This document shows, one piece after another, positions 45,680 to 54,284 of a DNA stretch of 64,000 bases. The notes beneath the pieces were generated by a model that was not told the origin of the DNA, made no database searches, and saw nothing but the letters and a program-made list of their open reading frames with translations. The position numbers and the translations under genes are program-made. Source of the DNA: Sulfuritalea sp. (GTDB lineage Bacteria > Pseudomonadota > Gammaproteobacteria > Burkholderiales > Rhodocyclaceae); assembly GCA_030651305.1 (NCBI GenBank), contig JAUSCI010000006.1, forward strand, positions 50,956 to 114,955. Reading direction: 5' to 3'. Numbering within the stretch: position 1 is the first letter of the stretch; every line of letters starts with the position of its first letter.

Positions 45680-45768
45680 AGCCACAGAGGACACAGAGGG
45701 CACAGAGGGCACAGAGACCATGATGCATATCTTGCCTCTCTCTGTGTTCTCTGTGACCTCTGTGGCTA
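45680..45768. repeat. CACAGAGG palindromic element D (oah-SDR gap)
   Basis: Left arm 45680-45717 with four 9-bp units (GCCACAGAGG, ACACAGAGG, GCACAGAGG, GCACAGAGA). Right arm 45735-45767 (TCTCTGTGTTCTCTGTGACC, then TCTGTGGCTAA). Confidence 0.85.
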
Positions 45769-45798
45769 ATGTTTTTTGTATTTGATCGAGGCCAGAAC

Positions 45799-46545
45799 AT
45801 GCAATTAAAGGACAGAGTAGCTTTCGTCACCGGCGGCGGGCAGGGCATCGGGGCGTCGGTGGCAAAGGCCTATGCCCGCGAGGGCGCCAAGGTGGCGGTA
45901 ATCGATCTCACCCTGGACAGCGCGGCTCACATCGCCAAGGAGATTGCCGATGCCGGTGGCGAGGCGATGGCCGTCGCTTGCGATGTCTCGGATCGTTCTC
46001 AGGTCGAGATGGCGGCGGAACAGGTGAATGCCGCCTGGGGTCGCATCGATATCCTGGTAAACAATGCCGGCATCACCCGCACGGCGATGCTCAACAAGAT
46101 GACCATCGAGCAGTGGCAGCAGGTGATCGGTGTGCATCTGACCGGTGCCTTCAACTGCCTACAGGCGGTGGTGGGCGGCATGATCGAGCGCCGGTACGGC
46201 CGCATCATCTACGTGACATCTGCGGCAGGCGTGCTCGGTACGATCGGCCAGATCAACTACAGCGCGGCGAAAGCCGGCATCCTGGGCATGACCAAGAGCA
46301 CGGCGAAGGAATTGGCGCGCTACAACATCACCGCCAATGCCATTGCACCGGGTGCCGCGACGCCGATGACCGAGGTGATTCGCACCGACGAGCGTTTCAA
46401 GGAAAAGTATCTTGATCGCATTCCATTGGGTCGCTGGGCGGAGCCGGAGGAGATTGCGCCGGTGTTCATATTCTTCGCCTCGGATGCGTCGGCCTACGTT
46501 ACAGGACAGATCCTTGCCGCTGACGGCGGCATGACCATACATTGA
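45799..46545 (+). CDS. Short-chain dehydrogenase/reductase, probable 3-hydroxyacyl-CoA dehydrogenase
   Basis: A 248-residue classical SDR with the NAD site [18 protein letters not shown], the catalytic Ser in [10 protein letters not shown] and the YSAAK active-site Tyr/Lys, and the C-terminal [13 protein letters not shown]. Its position after oah and before gcdH suggests oxidation of 3-hydroxypimeloyl-CoA, the next step of the pathway. A FabG-like or BadH-like activity cannot be excluded from sequence alone. Confidence 0.8.
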   Translation: MQLKDRVAFVTGGGQGIGASVAKAYAREGAKVAVIDLTLDSAAHIAKEIADAGGEAMAVACDVSDRSQVEMAAEQVNAAWGRIDILVNNAGITRTAMLNKMTIEQWQQVIGVHLTGAFNCLQAVVGGMIERRYGRIIYVTSAAGVLGTIGQINYSAAKAGILGMTKSTAKELARYNITANAIAPGAATPMTEVIRTDERFKEKYLDRIPLGRWAEPEEIAPVFIFFASDASAYVTGQILAADGGMTIH

Positions 46546-46555
46546 CAGGATTTTG

Positions 46556-47737
46556 ATGAGCGGCAAGCCGAGCTTCAGTTGGGAAGACCCGTTGCTGATG
46601 GACAGGCAGTTGTCGGAAGAAGAGCGCATGGTGCGCGACACCGCGCAGAGGTATTGCCAGGACAAGCTTGCACCTCGCGTACTGGAAGCTTTCAGGCAGG
46701 AGAGAACCGATCCGGAAATCTTCCGTGAAATGGGCGCCCTGGGTTTGCTGGGCACGACCATTCCGGCCGAGTATGGCGGGGCCAGCCTAAATTATGTCTG
46801 CTATGGCTTGATTGCCCGCGAAGTCGAACGCGTCGATTCGGGTTACCGTTCGATGATGAGCGTGCAATCCTCGCTGGTCATGGTACCGATCCACGAATTC
46901 GGTTCCGAGGCGCAAAAGAGGAAATATCTGCCGAAGCTGGCAACTGGAGAACTCATCGGCTGTTTCGGCTTGACCGAGCCCAATAGCGGCTCCGATCCCG
47001 GCAGCATGATCACGCGAGCAAGAAAAGTATCCGGCGGTTATTCAATGTCGGGCGCCAAGATGTGGATTACCAACTCGCCGATCGCCGATGTCTTCATCGT
47101 CTGGGCCAAGACGGACGATGGCGTGATCCGCGGTTTCATTCTTGAAAAAGGCATGCAGGGTCTGTCCGCGCCAGCCATTCACGGCAAGGTGGGCCTGCGC
47201 GCGTCCGTGACCGGCGAAATTGTCATGGACGAGGTCTTCGTGCCCGACGAAAACATGTTGCCGGACGCTCGGGGTCTCAAGGGACCGTTCACCGCATTGG
47301 ATTCTGCCCGCTTCGGAATTTCCTGGGGAGCGCTGGGTGCCGCCGAAGACTGCTGGCATATTGCGCGCCAGTATGTACTCGATCGCAAGCAGTTCGGCCG
47401 CCCGTTGGCGGCGAACCAGTTGATTCAGAAGAAGCTAGCCGACATTCAGACGGAAATTGCCCTTGGACTGCAGGGCTGCCTGCGCCTGGGTCGGATGAAG
47501 GATGAGGGCATTGCCGTTCCCGAAATTACGTCGATCATGAAGCGAAACTCGTGCGACAAGGCGCTGGAAGTCTCGCGCCTGGCCCGCGACATGCTCGGCG
47601 GCAACGGCATGTCCGACGAGTTTCGCGTGATTCGGCATCTGGTCAACCTGGAAGTGGTGAATACGTATGAGGGCACGCAGGACATTCATGCCTTGATATT
47701 GGGAAGAGCTCAGACCGGCATAGCCGCGTTCAACTGA
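46556..47737 (+). CDS. gcdH: Glutaryl-CoA dehydrogenase, decarboxylating type
   Basis: A 393-residue acyl-CoA dehydrogenase very like the mitochondrial enzyme. It has [19 protein letters not shown] (substrate-binding Arg/Ser), [16 protein letters not shown] (FAD) and the catalytic base in [16 protein letters not shown], where Tyr371 precedes Glu372. The Tyr-Glu pair is the arrangement in decarboxylating enzymes. It oxidises and decarboxylates glutaryl-CoA to crotonyl-CoA. ATG 46556 is 11 bp after the SDR stop. Confidence 0.88.
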   Translation: MSGKPSFSWEDPLLMDRQLSEEERMVRDTAQRYCQDKLAPRVLEAFRQERTDPEIFREMGALGLLGTTIPAEYGGASLNYVCYGLIAREVERVDSGYRSMMSVQSSLVMVPIHEFGSEAQKRKYLPKLATGELIGCFGLTEPNSGSDPGSMITRARKVSGGYSMSGAKMWITNSPIADVFIVWAKTDDGVIRGFILEKGMQGLSAPAIHGKVGLRASVTGEIVMDEVFVPDENMLPDARGLKGPFTALDSARFGISWGALGAAEDCWHIARQYVLDRKQFGRPLAANQLIQKKLADIQTEIALGLQGCLRLGRMKDEGIAVPEITSIMKRNSCDKALEVSRLARDMLGGNGMSDEFRVIRHLVNLEVVNTYEGTQDIHALILGRAQTGIAAFN

Positions 47738-47795
47738 GCATGGCACCCGAAATCAGCAATTGTCGAAATAGAATTCAAGCATGGAAACTACACGC

Positions 47796-47819
47796 CAGGG
47801 TGCCGAGTTCGGTACCCTG
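47796..47819 (+). other. Stem-loop between gcdH and gcdC
   Basis: CAGGGTGCCGA (47796-47806) pairs with TCGGTACCCTG (47809-47819), one G-T pair and no T-tract. It is possibly an mRNA-processing or stability element separating gcdH from the decarboxylase genes. Confidence 0.4.
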
Positions 47820-47843
47820 ACCGATTAATCAAAGGAGAATTTC

Positions 47844-48059
47844 ATGGCTACTGATGTTACCGCCCCGATGTCGGGAAGGATTTCCGAAGTCTTGTGCAAA
47901 GTAGGTGATCAGGTGAATTGTGAAGATGAACTGATGATCCTCGAAGCCCTGAAAATGGAAAATCCGATTTGGTCTCCCGTAGACGGCAAGATCGTCGAAA
48001 TCAAGGTCGCGGCGGGCGCCATGGTCGAATCCAACCAATTGCTGCTGATCATCGAATAG
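47844..48059 (+). CDS. gcdC: Glutaconyl-CoA decarboxylase, biotin-carrier (gamma) subunit
   Basis: A 71-residue biotinyl domain with the carboxylase start VTAPMSGRI and the biotinylation site EALKMENP, Lys37, located 34 residues from the C-terminus as usual. It carries CO2 from GcdA to the GcdB pump. Unlike the gamma subunit of Acidaminococcus it has no Pro/Ala-rich N-terminal linker, so it is a minimal carrier. It has a good ribosome site (AAAGGAGAA). It opens the gcdCDB block. Confidence 0.85.
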   Translation: MATDVTAPMSGRISEVLCKVGDQVNCEDELMILEALKMENPIWSPVDGKIVEIKVAAGAMVESNQLLLIIE

Positions 48060-48145
48060 ACGGATTCGGCGTCGCTTTCGCCTATGTTTCGGGCGAACCG
48101 GCGTCGTTGGAATTGCGGACACGCAGCACCGGAGAGGATAGCGAA

Positions 48146-48346
48146 TTGGAATATTTTTTGGGTTCGGTCAAGATCATGCTGATCGCCACCGCGCTGAGCG
48201 CATTCATTTCAATGCTGGTGGCGTGGGTTATCACGCTGCTGTTCGCCTTCATTCGGGGACGCAGGGCTGCCGTCGCGACATCAGGTGACGCGGAGGCCAA
48301 GCCTGCCTCGCGGCCTGCCGGCAACGAGCCAGGAAAGGCCGGTTGA
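48146..48346 (+). CDS. gcdD: Decarboxylase small membrane (delta, OadG-like) subunit
   Basis: A 66-residue single-pass protein: SVKIMLIATALSAFISMLVAW... forms one transmembrane helix, followed by a basic turn (IRGRRAA) and an Ala/Pro-rich cytoplasmic tail. This is the layout of OadG/GcdD subunits, which hold the carboxyltransferase to the pump. The TTG start 48146 is supported by GGAGAGG eight bases upstream. The stop overlaps the region just before gcdB. Called mainly from size, topology and position. Confidence 0.65.
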   Translation: MEYFLGSVKIMLIATALSAFISMLVAWVITLLFAFIRGRRAAVATSGDAEAKPASRPAGNEPGKAG

Positions 48347-48348
48347 TC

Positions 48349-49554
48349 ATGCACGAGATAGATCTTCTGTTCATCTTTCAGGGCATTGCGACGCTGGTCG
48401 CCTCCGATCCGCTTATTGCCGCGGCGAGGATCGTGCTGATCCTGATGGGCATTGCCTTTGTCTATCTGGGCGCCAAGGGAACGCTAGAGCCCCTCATCAT
48501 GATTCCAATGGGGATAGGCATGTCCTCGGTCAATGCGGGAGTGCTCTACCTCGGCGGATCGACCATGGGCACCATCTTCCTTGATCCCATGGCGAGCGAA
48601 CCTACCCAGCTCATGGACGTCCTGCAGATCAACTTCCTGCAGCCCATCTATACCTTTACCTTCAGTAACGGCCTGATCGCCTGCCTGGTCTTCATGGGCA
48701 TCGGTGTGATCACGGACATCGGCTACATGCTGATCGCCCCTTTTCGCAGCATGTTCATTGCCTTGTGGGCGGAGCTTGGCACCCTGCTCACCTTTCCGAT
48801 TGCGGTCGCCATGGGACTTACCTACAAGGAGGCAGCGTCGATTGCGATGGTGGGCAGCGCCGATGGCCCCATGGTTCTCTATACTTCTCTGATACTGGCC
48901 AAGGATTTGTTCGTGCCGATCACGATCGTGGCCTATCTTTATCTGAGTCTGACCTACGCCGGATATCCCTACCTGATCCGGCTCATGATTCCCAAGCATC
49001 TGCGAGGGATCAAGATGGACCCGAAGCAGATCCCGAATGTGTCGTCAGCCGAAAAAATGACCTTCGCGGTAATCATCAATACGCTGCTGTGCCTCCTGTT
49101 GCCGGTAGCGGCGCCGCTGTTCATGTCCTTCTTTCTGGGCATCATCATTCGTGAATCGGGCGTGAAGCCTTTTGTCGAATTCATCAGCGGCCCGGTTCTT
49201 TACGGCTCCACCTTCTTTCTCGGACTATTGCTCGGCGTGCTCTGCGAAGCGGCAACGATTCTGAACCCCAAGGTCCTGCTGCTATTGGTGTTGGGAATCA
49301 CGGCGCTGCTGCTCTCGGGCATAGGCGGAATCATCGGCGGTTATATCGTGTATTGGACCAGTGGCCGCAGCTTCAATCCAGTCATCGGCATCGCCGGCGT
49401 TTCCTGCATTCCGACCACGGCCAAGGTGGCCCAGAAGGAAGCGCGCGAAGCAAGCAAGTTTGCGGTGATACTTCCCTGGGCGATGGGCGCCAGCATTTGC
49501 GGCGTGATTACCTCGGCCATCATCGCCGCAGTCTATGTTACGTTGCTGCGCTGA
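48349..49554 (+). CDS. gcdB: Glutaconyl-CoA decarboxylase, sodium-pumping beta subunit
   Basis: A 401-residue polytopic membrane protein of the OadB/GcdB/MmdB family. It decarboxylates carboxybiotin and exports Na+. Diagnostic segments are LLTFPIAVAMGLT, MVGSADGPM with the conserved Asp that binds Na+/carboxybiotin, and GIAGVSCIPTTAKVAQKE near the C-terminus. ATG 49554-facing reading starts at 48349 (TTG 48343 is an alternative that overlaps gcdD). It is the part of the window with direct energy-conserving potential. Confidence 0.9.
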   Translation: MHEIDLLFIFQGIATLVASDPLIAAARIVLILMGIAFVYLGAKGTLEPLIMIPMGIGMSSVNAGVLYLGGSTMGTIFLDPMASEPTQLMDVLQINFLQPIYTFTFSNGLIACLVFMGIGVITDIGYMLIAPFRSMFIALWAELGTLLTFPIAVAMGLTYKEAASIAMVGSADGPMVLYTSLILAKDLFVPITIVAYLYLSLTYAGYPYLIRLMIPKHLRGIKMDPKQIPNVSSAEKMTFAVIINTLLCLLLPVAAPLFMSFFLGIIIRESGVKPFVEFISGPVLYGSTFFLGLLLGVLCEAATILNPKVLLLLVLGITALLLSGIGGIIGGYIVYWTSGRSFNPVIGIAGVSCIPTTAKVAQKEAREASKFAVILPWAMGASICGVITSAIIAAVYVTLLR

Positions 49555-49658
49555 GATGGGCGCCTGCGTTCGACCCGCCGGAATGCTTGCCGCACCAGGC
49601 GAATATGAAATTGAACGACCCGGTTATTGTGATCAACATCGACTAAAGCGAGACCAAA

Positions 49659-50819
49659 ATGAACTTTGAATTGACCGAAGAACAACGCCTGATCCAGGAC
49701 ACTGCAAAGCGCTTCGCCGCAGAGGAAATTGCGCCCACCCTCGACGCGGAGGAGAGCCGGCACGAGTTTCGCGCCGATCGGGTGGCCAAGATGGGTGGCC
49801 TGGGATTCTTTTCCTGCGCCGTGCCCGAGGAATTCGGCGGCAGCGGCATGGGTTTCGCCGAATCGGTGCTGATGGCCGAGCAGATTGCCAAGGTGTCGGC
49901 GTCGTGGCGGTTGCCGTTCAATATGCAGAATCTTGGCCCGGCATTGACCGTGAGCAAGTTCGGGACCGCGGCGCAAAAGGCGAAATACGTTCCCGGCTGG
50001 GTTGCCGGCACCCAGTTGGGTTTCTTCGCCATGACCGAGTCGAATACCGGTTCGGATGTATCCAGCATGAAGACCCATGCCATCGACAAGGGCGACCACT
50101 GGGAGGTTCACGGTACGAAAATGTGGATTTCGCAGGCGCATGTCGGCGATGCCGGTTTGCTCTATGCCTATACCGACAAGACGCAGGGCAACAAGGGCAT
50201 GACCGCCTTTATCATCGAGCCGAAGAACATGCCGGGATGCACGGCCCGCGCCATCGAGACCAAGCTTGGGCTGAAGTGCGCGCCGACTGGCGAGTTCGCC
50301 TTCGAGGGCATGAAGGTGCCGAAAGAGAATGTGCTGGGCAAACCCGGTGATGGTTTTCGCATCTGCATGTGGCAACTGAATCAGACCCGGCTGGGTTGTG
50401 CCGCGGGTGCGCTGGGCGTTGCCGGCGGGGCGCTGGACCTGGCCATCCAGTATGCCAATGAACGTACCCAGTTCGGCAAGCCGATTTCGCAGCATCAGAT
50501 GATTCAGGCGCAGATCGCCGAGATGGTGGTCGAGCACCAGGCGGCGCAAATGCTGGTCTATCGTGCTGCCTGGCTGAAGGATCAGGGCAAACCCAACCAG
50601 TACGAGACATCAGTCGCCAAGTATGCGGCGTCCGAAGCAGCGGTACATGCCGCCAACGAGTGCATGAAAATTTACGGCTCCTACGGATTTTCCACCGAGT
50701 ATCCGGCCGAGCGTTTCTACCGTGATGCGAAGTCGTTGCAGGTGGTGGAAGGCACCTCCAATATCCAGAAGGTCATCATTTCCGGCATGGCGCTGGGCTT
50801 CACCCCCAACCGCGAATAG
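49659..50819 (+). CDS. Acyl-CoA dehydrogenase, candidate non-decarboxylating glutaryl-CoA dehydrogenase
   Basis: A 386-residue acyl-CoA dehydrogenase (FFAMTESNTGSDVSSM, ERTQFGKPISQHQMIQ, YGSYGFSTEYPAERFYRDAK) distinct from the gcdH upstream. The catalytic base is in LQVVEGTSNIQK: Val363 precedes Glu364, where gcdH has Tyr. In published work on Desulfococcus multivorans, replacement of this Tyr by Val distinguishes glutaryl-CoA dehydrogenases that stop at glutaconyl-CoA. It lies between gcdB and gcdA, which fits a supply of glutaconyl-CoA to the decarboxylase. The residue argument is from memory and the activity is inferred. Confidence 0.7.
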   Translation: MNFELTEEQRLIQDTAKRFAAEEIAPTLDAEESRHEFRADRVAKMGGLGFFSCAVPEEFGGSGMGFAESVLMAEQIAKVSASWRLPFNMQNLGPALTVSKFGTAAQKAKYVPGWVAGTQLGFFAMTESNTGSDVSSMKTHAIDKGDHWEVHGTKMWISQAHVGDAGLLYAYTDKTQGNKGMTAFIIEPKNMPGCTARAIETKLGLKCAPTGEFAFEGMKVPKENVLGKPGDGFRICMWQLNQTRLGCAAGALGVAGGALDLAIQYANERTQFGKPISQHQMIQAQIAEMVVEHQAAQMLVYRAAWLKDQGKPNQYETSVAKYAASEAAVHAANECMKIYGSYGFSTEYPAERFYRDAKSLQVVEGTSNIQKVIISGMALGFTPNRE

Positions 50820-50897
50820 AGCCCGGCAGAGCAAGCGGGGGCGAGGCGGCTCATCCCCGTTTTCATTGGCGTTGTCAGACAGCAGAGGAAGAGATCA

Positions 50898-52631
50898 GTG
50901 AGACCGTATTTTGAAAAAATGCCCGGCTTCGGCAAGCCCCTCAAGGAAAACCGCATCGCCCGCTCGCAGGAGAGTCGCGCCAAGCTTGAGGCCATTGAGG
51001 CAGAGCTCGCGGCACTCAGGAAGGTCAGGGAAAACGTCGGTATTCCGGCCGCAAAGATCAACGAACGTGGGTCGATGACGATCTGGCAACGGCTTGAATA
51101 TCTGGTCGACCCGGGGACCTGGCAACCGCTGCACAGTCTCTACAACCCCGAGGAAAACGAGGAAGGTACGACCAACGTGGTCGACGGTCTTGGGAAGATT
51201 GCGGGGCGTTGGGCCGTCATCATCGGCTTCGACAACAAAGTGCTGGCGGGTGCATGGATTGCCGGCCAACCGGAAAACATCCTGCGCGTCACCGACCTGG
51301 CGAAGCGGCTGAACATCCCCCTGGTATGGCTGGTCAACTGCAGCGGCGTGAAACTTCCCGATCAGGAGCAGTTCTACGCCGGCCGCCGCAGTTCCGGCAC
51401 TCCCTTTTTCCGCCATGCCGAACTGGAGCAGGCCGGCATCCCGGTGCTGGCGGGGATCTATGGCACCAATCCGGCCGGCGGCGGCTATCAGGGCATCACG
51501 CCGACGATCCTGATTGCCCACAAGGACGCCAACATCGCCGTGGGTGGCGCCGGCATTGTCTCGGGCATGTCGCCGCGCGGCGGCTTCGATGCGGAAGGGC
51601 TCGAACAACTGATCGCCGTCACGCGCGATCTCAAGGAGCGTCCGCCGGGGAGTGTCGACACCCATTACAACGCGACCGGCTTTTTCACTCACGTCTGCGA
51701 CGAGGAGAAAGGCGTTCTCGACGGCATCAAGACCTACATGAAGGCGATCCCCGCCTACGATCCGATGTTTTTCCGGGTCGCCGAGCCGGCCGAGCCGGTG
51801 CTTCCGGGCGGGGATCTGTATCACCTGCTGCCTGTCAACCAAAAGGAAACCTACGTCCTCGAAGATATCCTGGCGCGCCTGGTGGACGGCAGCGAGCATA
51901 TGGAATTCCGCCCGACTTACGGACCGGAAATCTACACCGGACTGGTCAAGATCGACGGCATGCTGGTCGGGGTGATTGCGAACCGTCAGGGCCTGCTGCC
52001 GCAGGGTTATCCGGAATATGGCGATTATCCCGGCATCGGCGGAAAACTGTACCGCCAGGGACTGATCAAGATGAGCGAGTTCGTGACCCACTGCGGACGC
52101 GATCGGGTTCCGGTGATCTGGCTCCAGGATACCAGCGGCATAGACGTGGGCGATGCGGCGGAAAAGGCCGAACTGCTGGGGCTAGGCTCCAGCCTCGTCT
52201 ATTCGATCCAGCAGGTCGATGTGCCGATGATGCTGGTGGTGCTCAGGAAAGGCAGCGCCGCGGCGCATTACATCATGGGCGGTCCCAATGCCAATCGCCA
52301 GAATGCATTTACCCTCGGCACGGCGGCCACTGAAATCTACGTAATGCATGGCGAGACCGCAGCGGTGGCTACCTACGCGCGGCGCGCGGTGAAGGACAAG
52401 GATGCGGGCAAGCCGCTGGTGCCGATCGCCGACAAGATGAACGAGATGGCGCGGAAATATCATGAAACCTCGCGCCCGGCCTACTGCGCACGCCACGGTT
52501 TTGTCGACGAGATCGTCGATCTGAAGGCGCTGCGCGGCTATCTCAAGGCATTTGCCGGCAGCGTCTATCAGAATCCCAAGTCGATCTGTCCGCGCCACCA
52601 GATGCTGCTGCCGAGGATCATAAGAGGTTAG
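50898..52631 (+). CDS. gcdA: Glutaconyl-CoA decarboxylase, carboxyltransferase (alpha) subunit
   Basis: A 577-residue carboxyltransferase, close to the length of the Acidaminococcus enzyme. It moves the gamma-carboxyl of glutaconyl-CoA to biotin on GcdC, yielding crotonyl-CoA. It begins RPYFEKMPGFGKPL and carries the crotonase-like double domain with GTNPAGGGYQGITPTILIAH, GAGIVSGMSPRGGFD, YGDYPGIGGKLYRQGLIKM and WLQDTSGIDVGDAAEKAELL. The GTG start 50898 has GAGGAAGAG upstream. It is separated from gcdB by the acyl-CoA dehydrogenase gene. Confidence 0.92.
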   Translation: MRPYFEKMPGFGKPLKENRIARSQESRAKLEAIEAELAALRKVRENVGIPAAKINERGSMTIWQRLEYLVDPGTWQPLHSLYNPEENEEGTTNVVDGLGKIAGRWAVIIGFDNKVLAGAWIAGQPENILRVTDLAKRLNIPLVWLVNCSGVKLPDQEQFYAGRRSSGTPFFRHAELEQAGIPVLAGIYGTNPAGGGYQGITPTILIAHKDANIAVGGAGIVSGMSPRGGFDAEGLEQLIAVTRDLKERPPGSVDTHYNATGFFTHVCDEEKGVLDGIKTYMKAIPAYDPMFFRVAEPAEPVLPGGDLYHLLPVNQKETYVLEDILARLVDGSEHMEFRPTYGPEIYTGLVKIDGMLVGVIANRQGLLPQGYPEYGDYPGIGGKLYRQGLIKMSEFVTHCGRDRVPVIWLQDTSGIDVGDAAEKAELLGLGSSLVYSIQQVDVPMMLVVLRKGSAAAHYIMGGPNANRQNAFTLGTAATEIYVMHGETAAVATYARRAVKDKDAGKPLVPIADKMNEMARKYHETSRPAYCARHGFVDEIVDLKALRGYLKAFAGSVYQNPKSICPRHQMLLPRIIRG

Positions 52632-52678
52632 CAGCAAGTCCCTGTTTGCACTGCCACAGAGCGGAGGAGGAAAGCACC

Positions 52679-54256
52679 ATGCCAGAACTGAGTACTGTCG
52701 ATCAAGGCGCATCGCCACCACGAGTATCGATTCCGCGCAGTTACAACGCGGCCTACGACCTGATTCAGAGAAATCTGCAGGCCGGACGAACCGGCAAGAT
52801 CGCCTACATCGACGATCACGGCAGCTATTCCTACGGAGATCTCGCCGAGCGGGTCAACCGCTTTGGCAATGTGCTGGCCGGCATCGGCATGGAGGCCGAG
52901 AACCGGGTGATGCTGTGCCTGCTCGATACCATCGACTTTCCGACGGCGTTTCTCGGCAGCATTCAGGCGGGCATCATCCCCATCGCTGCGAATACGCTGT
53001 TGACGACCGCCGACTACGATTTCATGCTCGGCGATTCGCGGGCCAGGGCCCTGGTGGTTTCGGAAGCGCTCTGGCCGCAGTTTGCGCCGATCGTGGCGAA
53101 GCACCGGATGCTGCGCCATATCATCGTTTCCGGCAGCGATGGCAAGGGACATCCCTGCCTGAGCGACCTGATGAAAGGCGTCAGCCCCAACTTTAGCGTC
53201 GCGCCGACCACCTGCGACGACATTTGCTTCTGGCTTTACTCATCGGGGTCGACGGGCACGCCAAAAGGCACCGTGCATCTGCATTCCCATCTGATTCAGA
53301 CCGCGGAACTTTACGCCAAGCCGATACTCGGCATCCGTGAAGATGATCTGGTGTTCTCGGCCGCCAAGCTGTTTTTCGCCTATGGCCTCGGCAACGGACT
53401 TTCCTTTCCCCTGTCTGTCGGCGCGACGACCGTGCTCATGGCCGAACGCCCGACGCCACAGGCTGTTTTCAAGCGCCTGCGAGAGCATCAGCCGACGATT
53501 TTCTATGGCGTGCCTACCCTCTATGCGGCGCTGCTTGCCAGTCCCGAACTTCCGCGCCGGGAAGAACTGCGGGTGCGGGTTTGCACCTCGGCCGGAGAGG
53601 CCCTGCCGGCGGACATCGGCAAGCGCTGGACCGAGCATTTTGGTGTCGAGATTCTGGACGGCATCGGCTCCACCGAGATGCTGCATATCTTCCTGTCCAA
53701 CCGTCCGGGCGAGGTGCGTTACGGCACCACCGGCAAGCCGGTTCCGGGCTATGCGGTGCGCTTGATCGGTGAAGATGGCAACCCGGTGCCGCCCGGCGAA
53801 ATCGGCGAATTGCAGATCAACGGCCCAAGCGCGGCGATCATGTACTGGAACAGCCGGGAGAAGTCGCGCCATACCTTCATGGGCGACTGGACGCGCAGCG
53901 GCGACAAATACATCGAAACAGCCGACGGCTACTTCCAGTACTGCGGCCGGTCCGACGACATGCTGAAAGTGGGCGGAATCTACGTCTCGCCCTTCGAGGT
54001 CGAAGGGGCGTTAATGACCCACGAAGCCGTTCTGGAGGCAGCAGTGGTGGCGCACGCCGACGCCGACCAACTGATCAAACCGAAAGCTTACGTGGTACTC
54101 AAAGCGGGTATCGAGCCGTCGGATTCGCTTGGCGATGCGCTCAAGCAGCATGTCAAGGACAAACTGGCACCTTACAAATATCCCCGCTGGCTGGAATTCG
54201 TAGCCGAATTGCCGAAGACGGCGACCGGCAAGATCCAGCGCTTCAAGCTTCGCTGA
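52679..54256 (+). CDS. bclA: Benzoate-CoA ligase
   Basis: AMP-forming ligase of 525 residues that activates benzoate in the cytoplasm. Core motifs are YSSGSTGTPKGTVHLH (P-loop), FFAYGLGNGLSFPL, DGIGSTEMLHIFLSN, the hinge SGDKYIETADGYFQYCGRSDD and the catalytic Lys in LPKTATGKIQRFKLR. The start PELSTVDQG... and length match BclA. ATG 52679 follows GGAGGAGG. It ends the rightward benzoyl-CoA operon and serves both the box and the reductive route. Confidence 0.93.
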   Translation: MPELSTVDQGASPPRVSIPRSYNAAYDLIQRNLQAGRTGKIAYIDDHGSYSYGDLAERVNRFGNVLAGIGMEAENRVMLCLLDTIDFPTAFLGSIQAGIIPIAANTLLTTADYDFMLGDSRARALVVSEALWPQFAPIVAKHRMLRHIIVSGSDGKGHPCLSDLMKGVSPNFSVAPTTCDDICFWLYSSGSTGTPKGTVHLHSHLIQTAELYAKPILGIREDDLVFSAAKLFFAYGLGNGLSFPLSVGATTVLMAERPTPQAVFKRLREHQPTIFYGVPTLYAALLASPELPRREELRVRVCTSAGEALPADIGKRWTEHFGVEILDGIGSTEMLHIFLSNRPGEVRYGTTGKPVPGYAVRLIGEDGNPVPPGEIGELQINGPSAAIMYWNSREKSRHTFMGDWTRSGDKYIETADGYFQYCGRSDDMLKVGGIYVSPFEVEGALMTHEAVLEAAVVAHADADQLIKPKAYVVLKAGIEPSDSLGDALKQHVKDKLAPYKYPRWLEFVAELPKTATGKIQRFKLR

Positions 54257-54284
54257 GCGCCGGACGTATCGGGAAGCGACGGAC

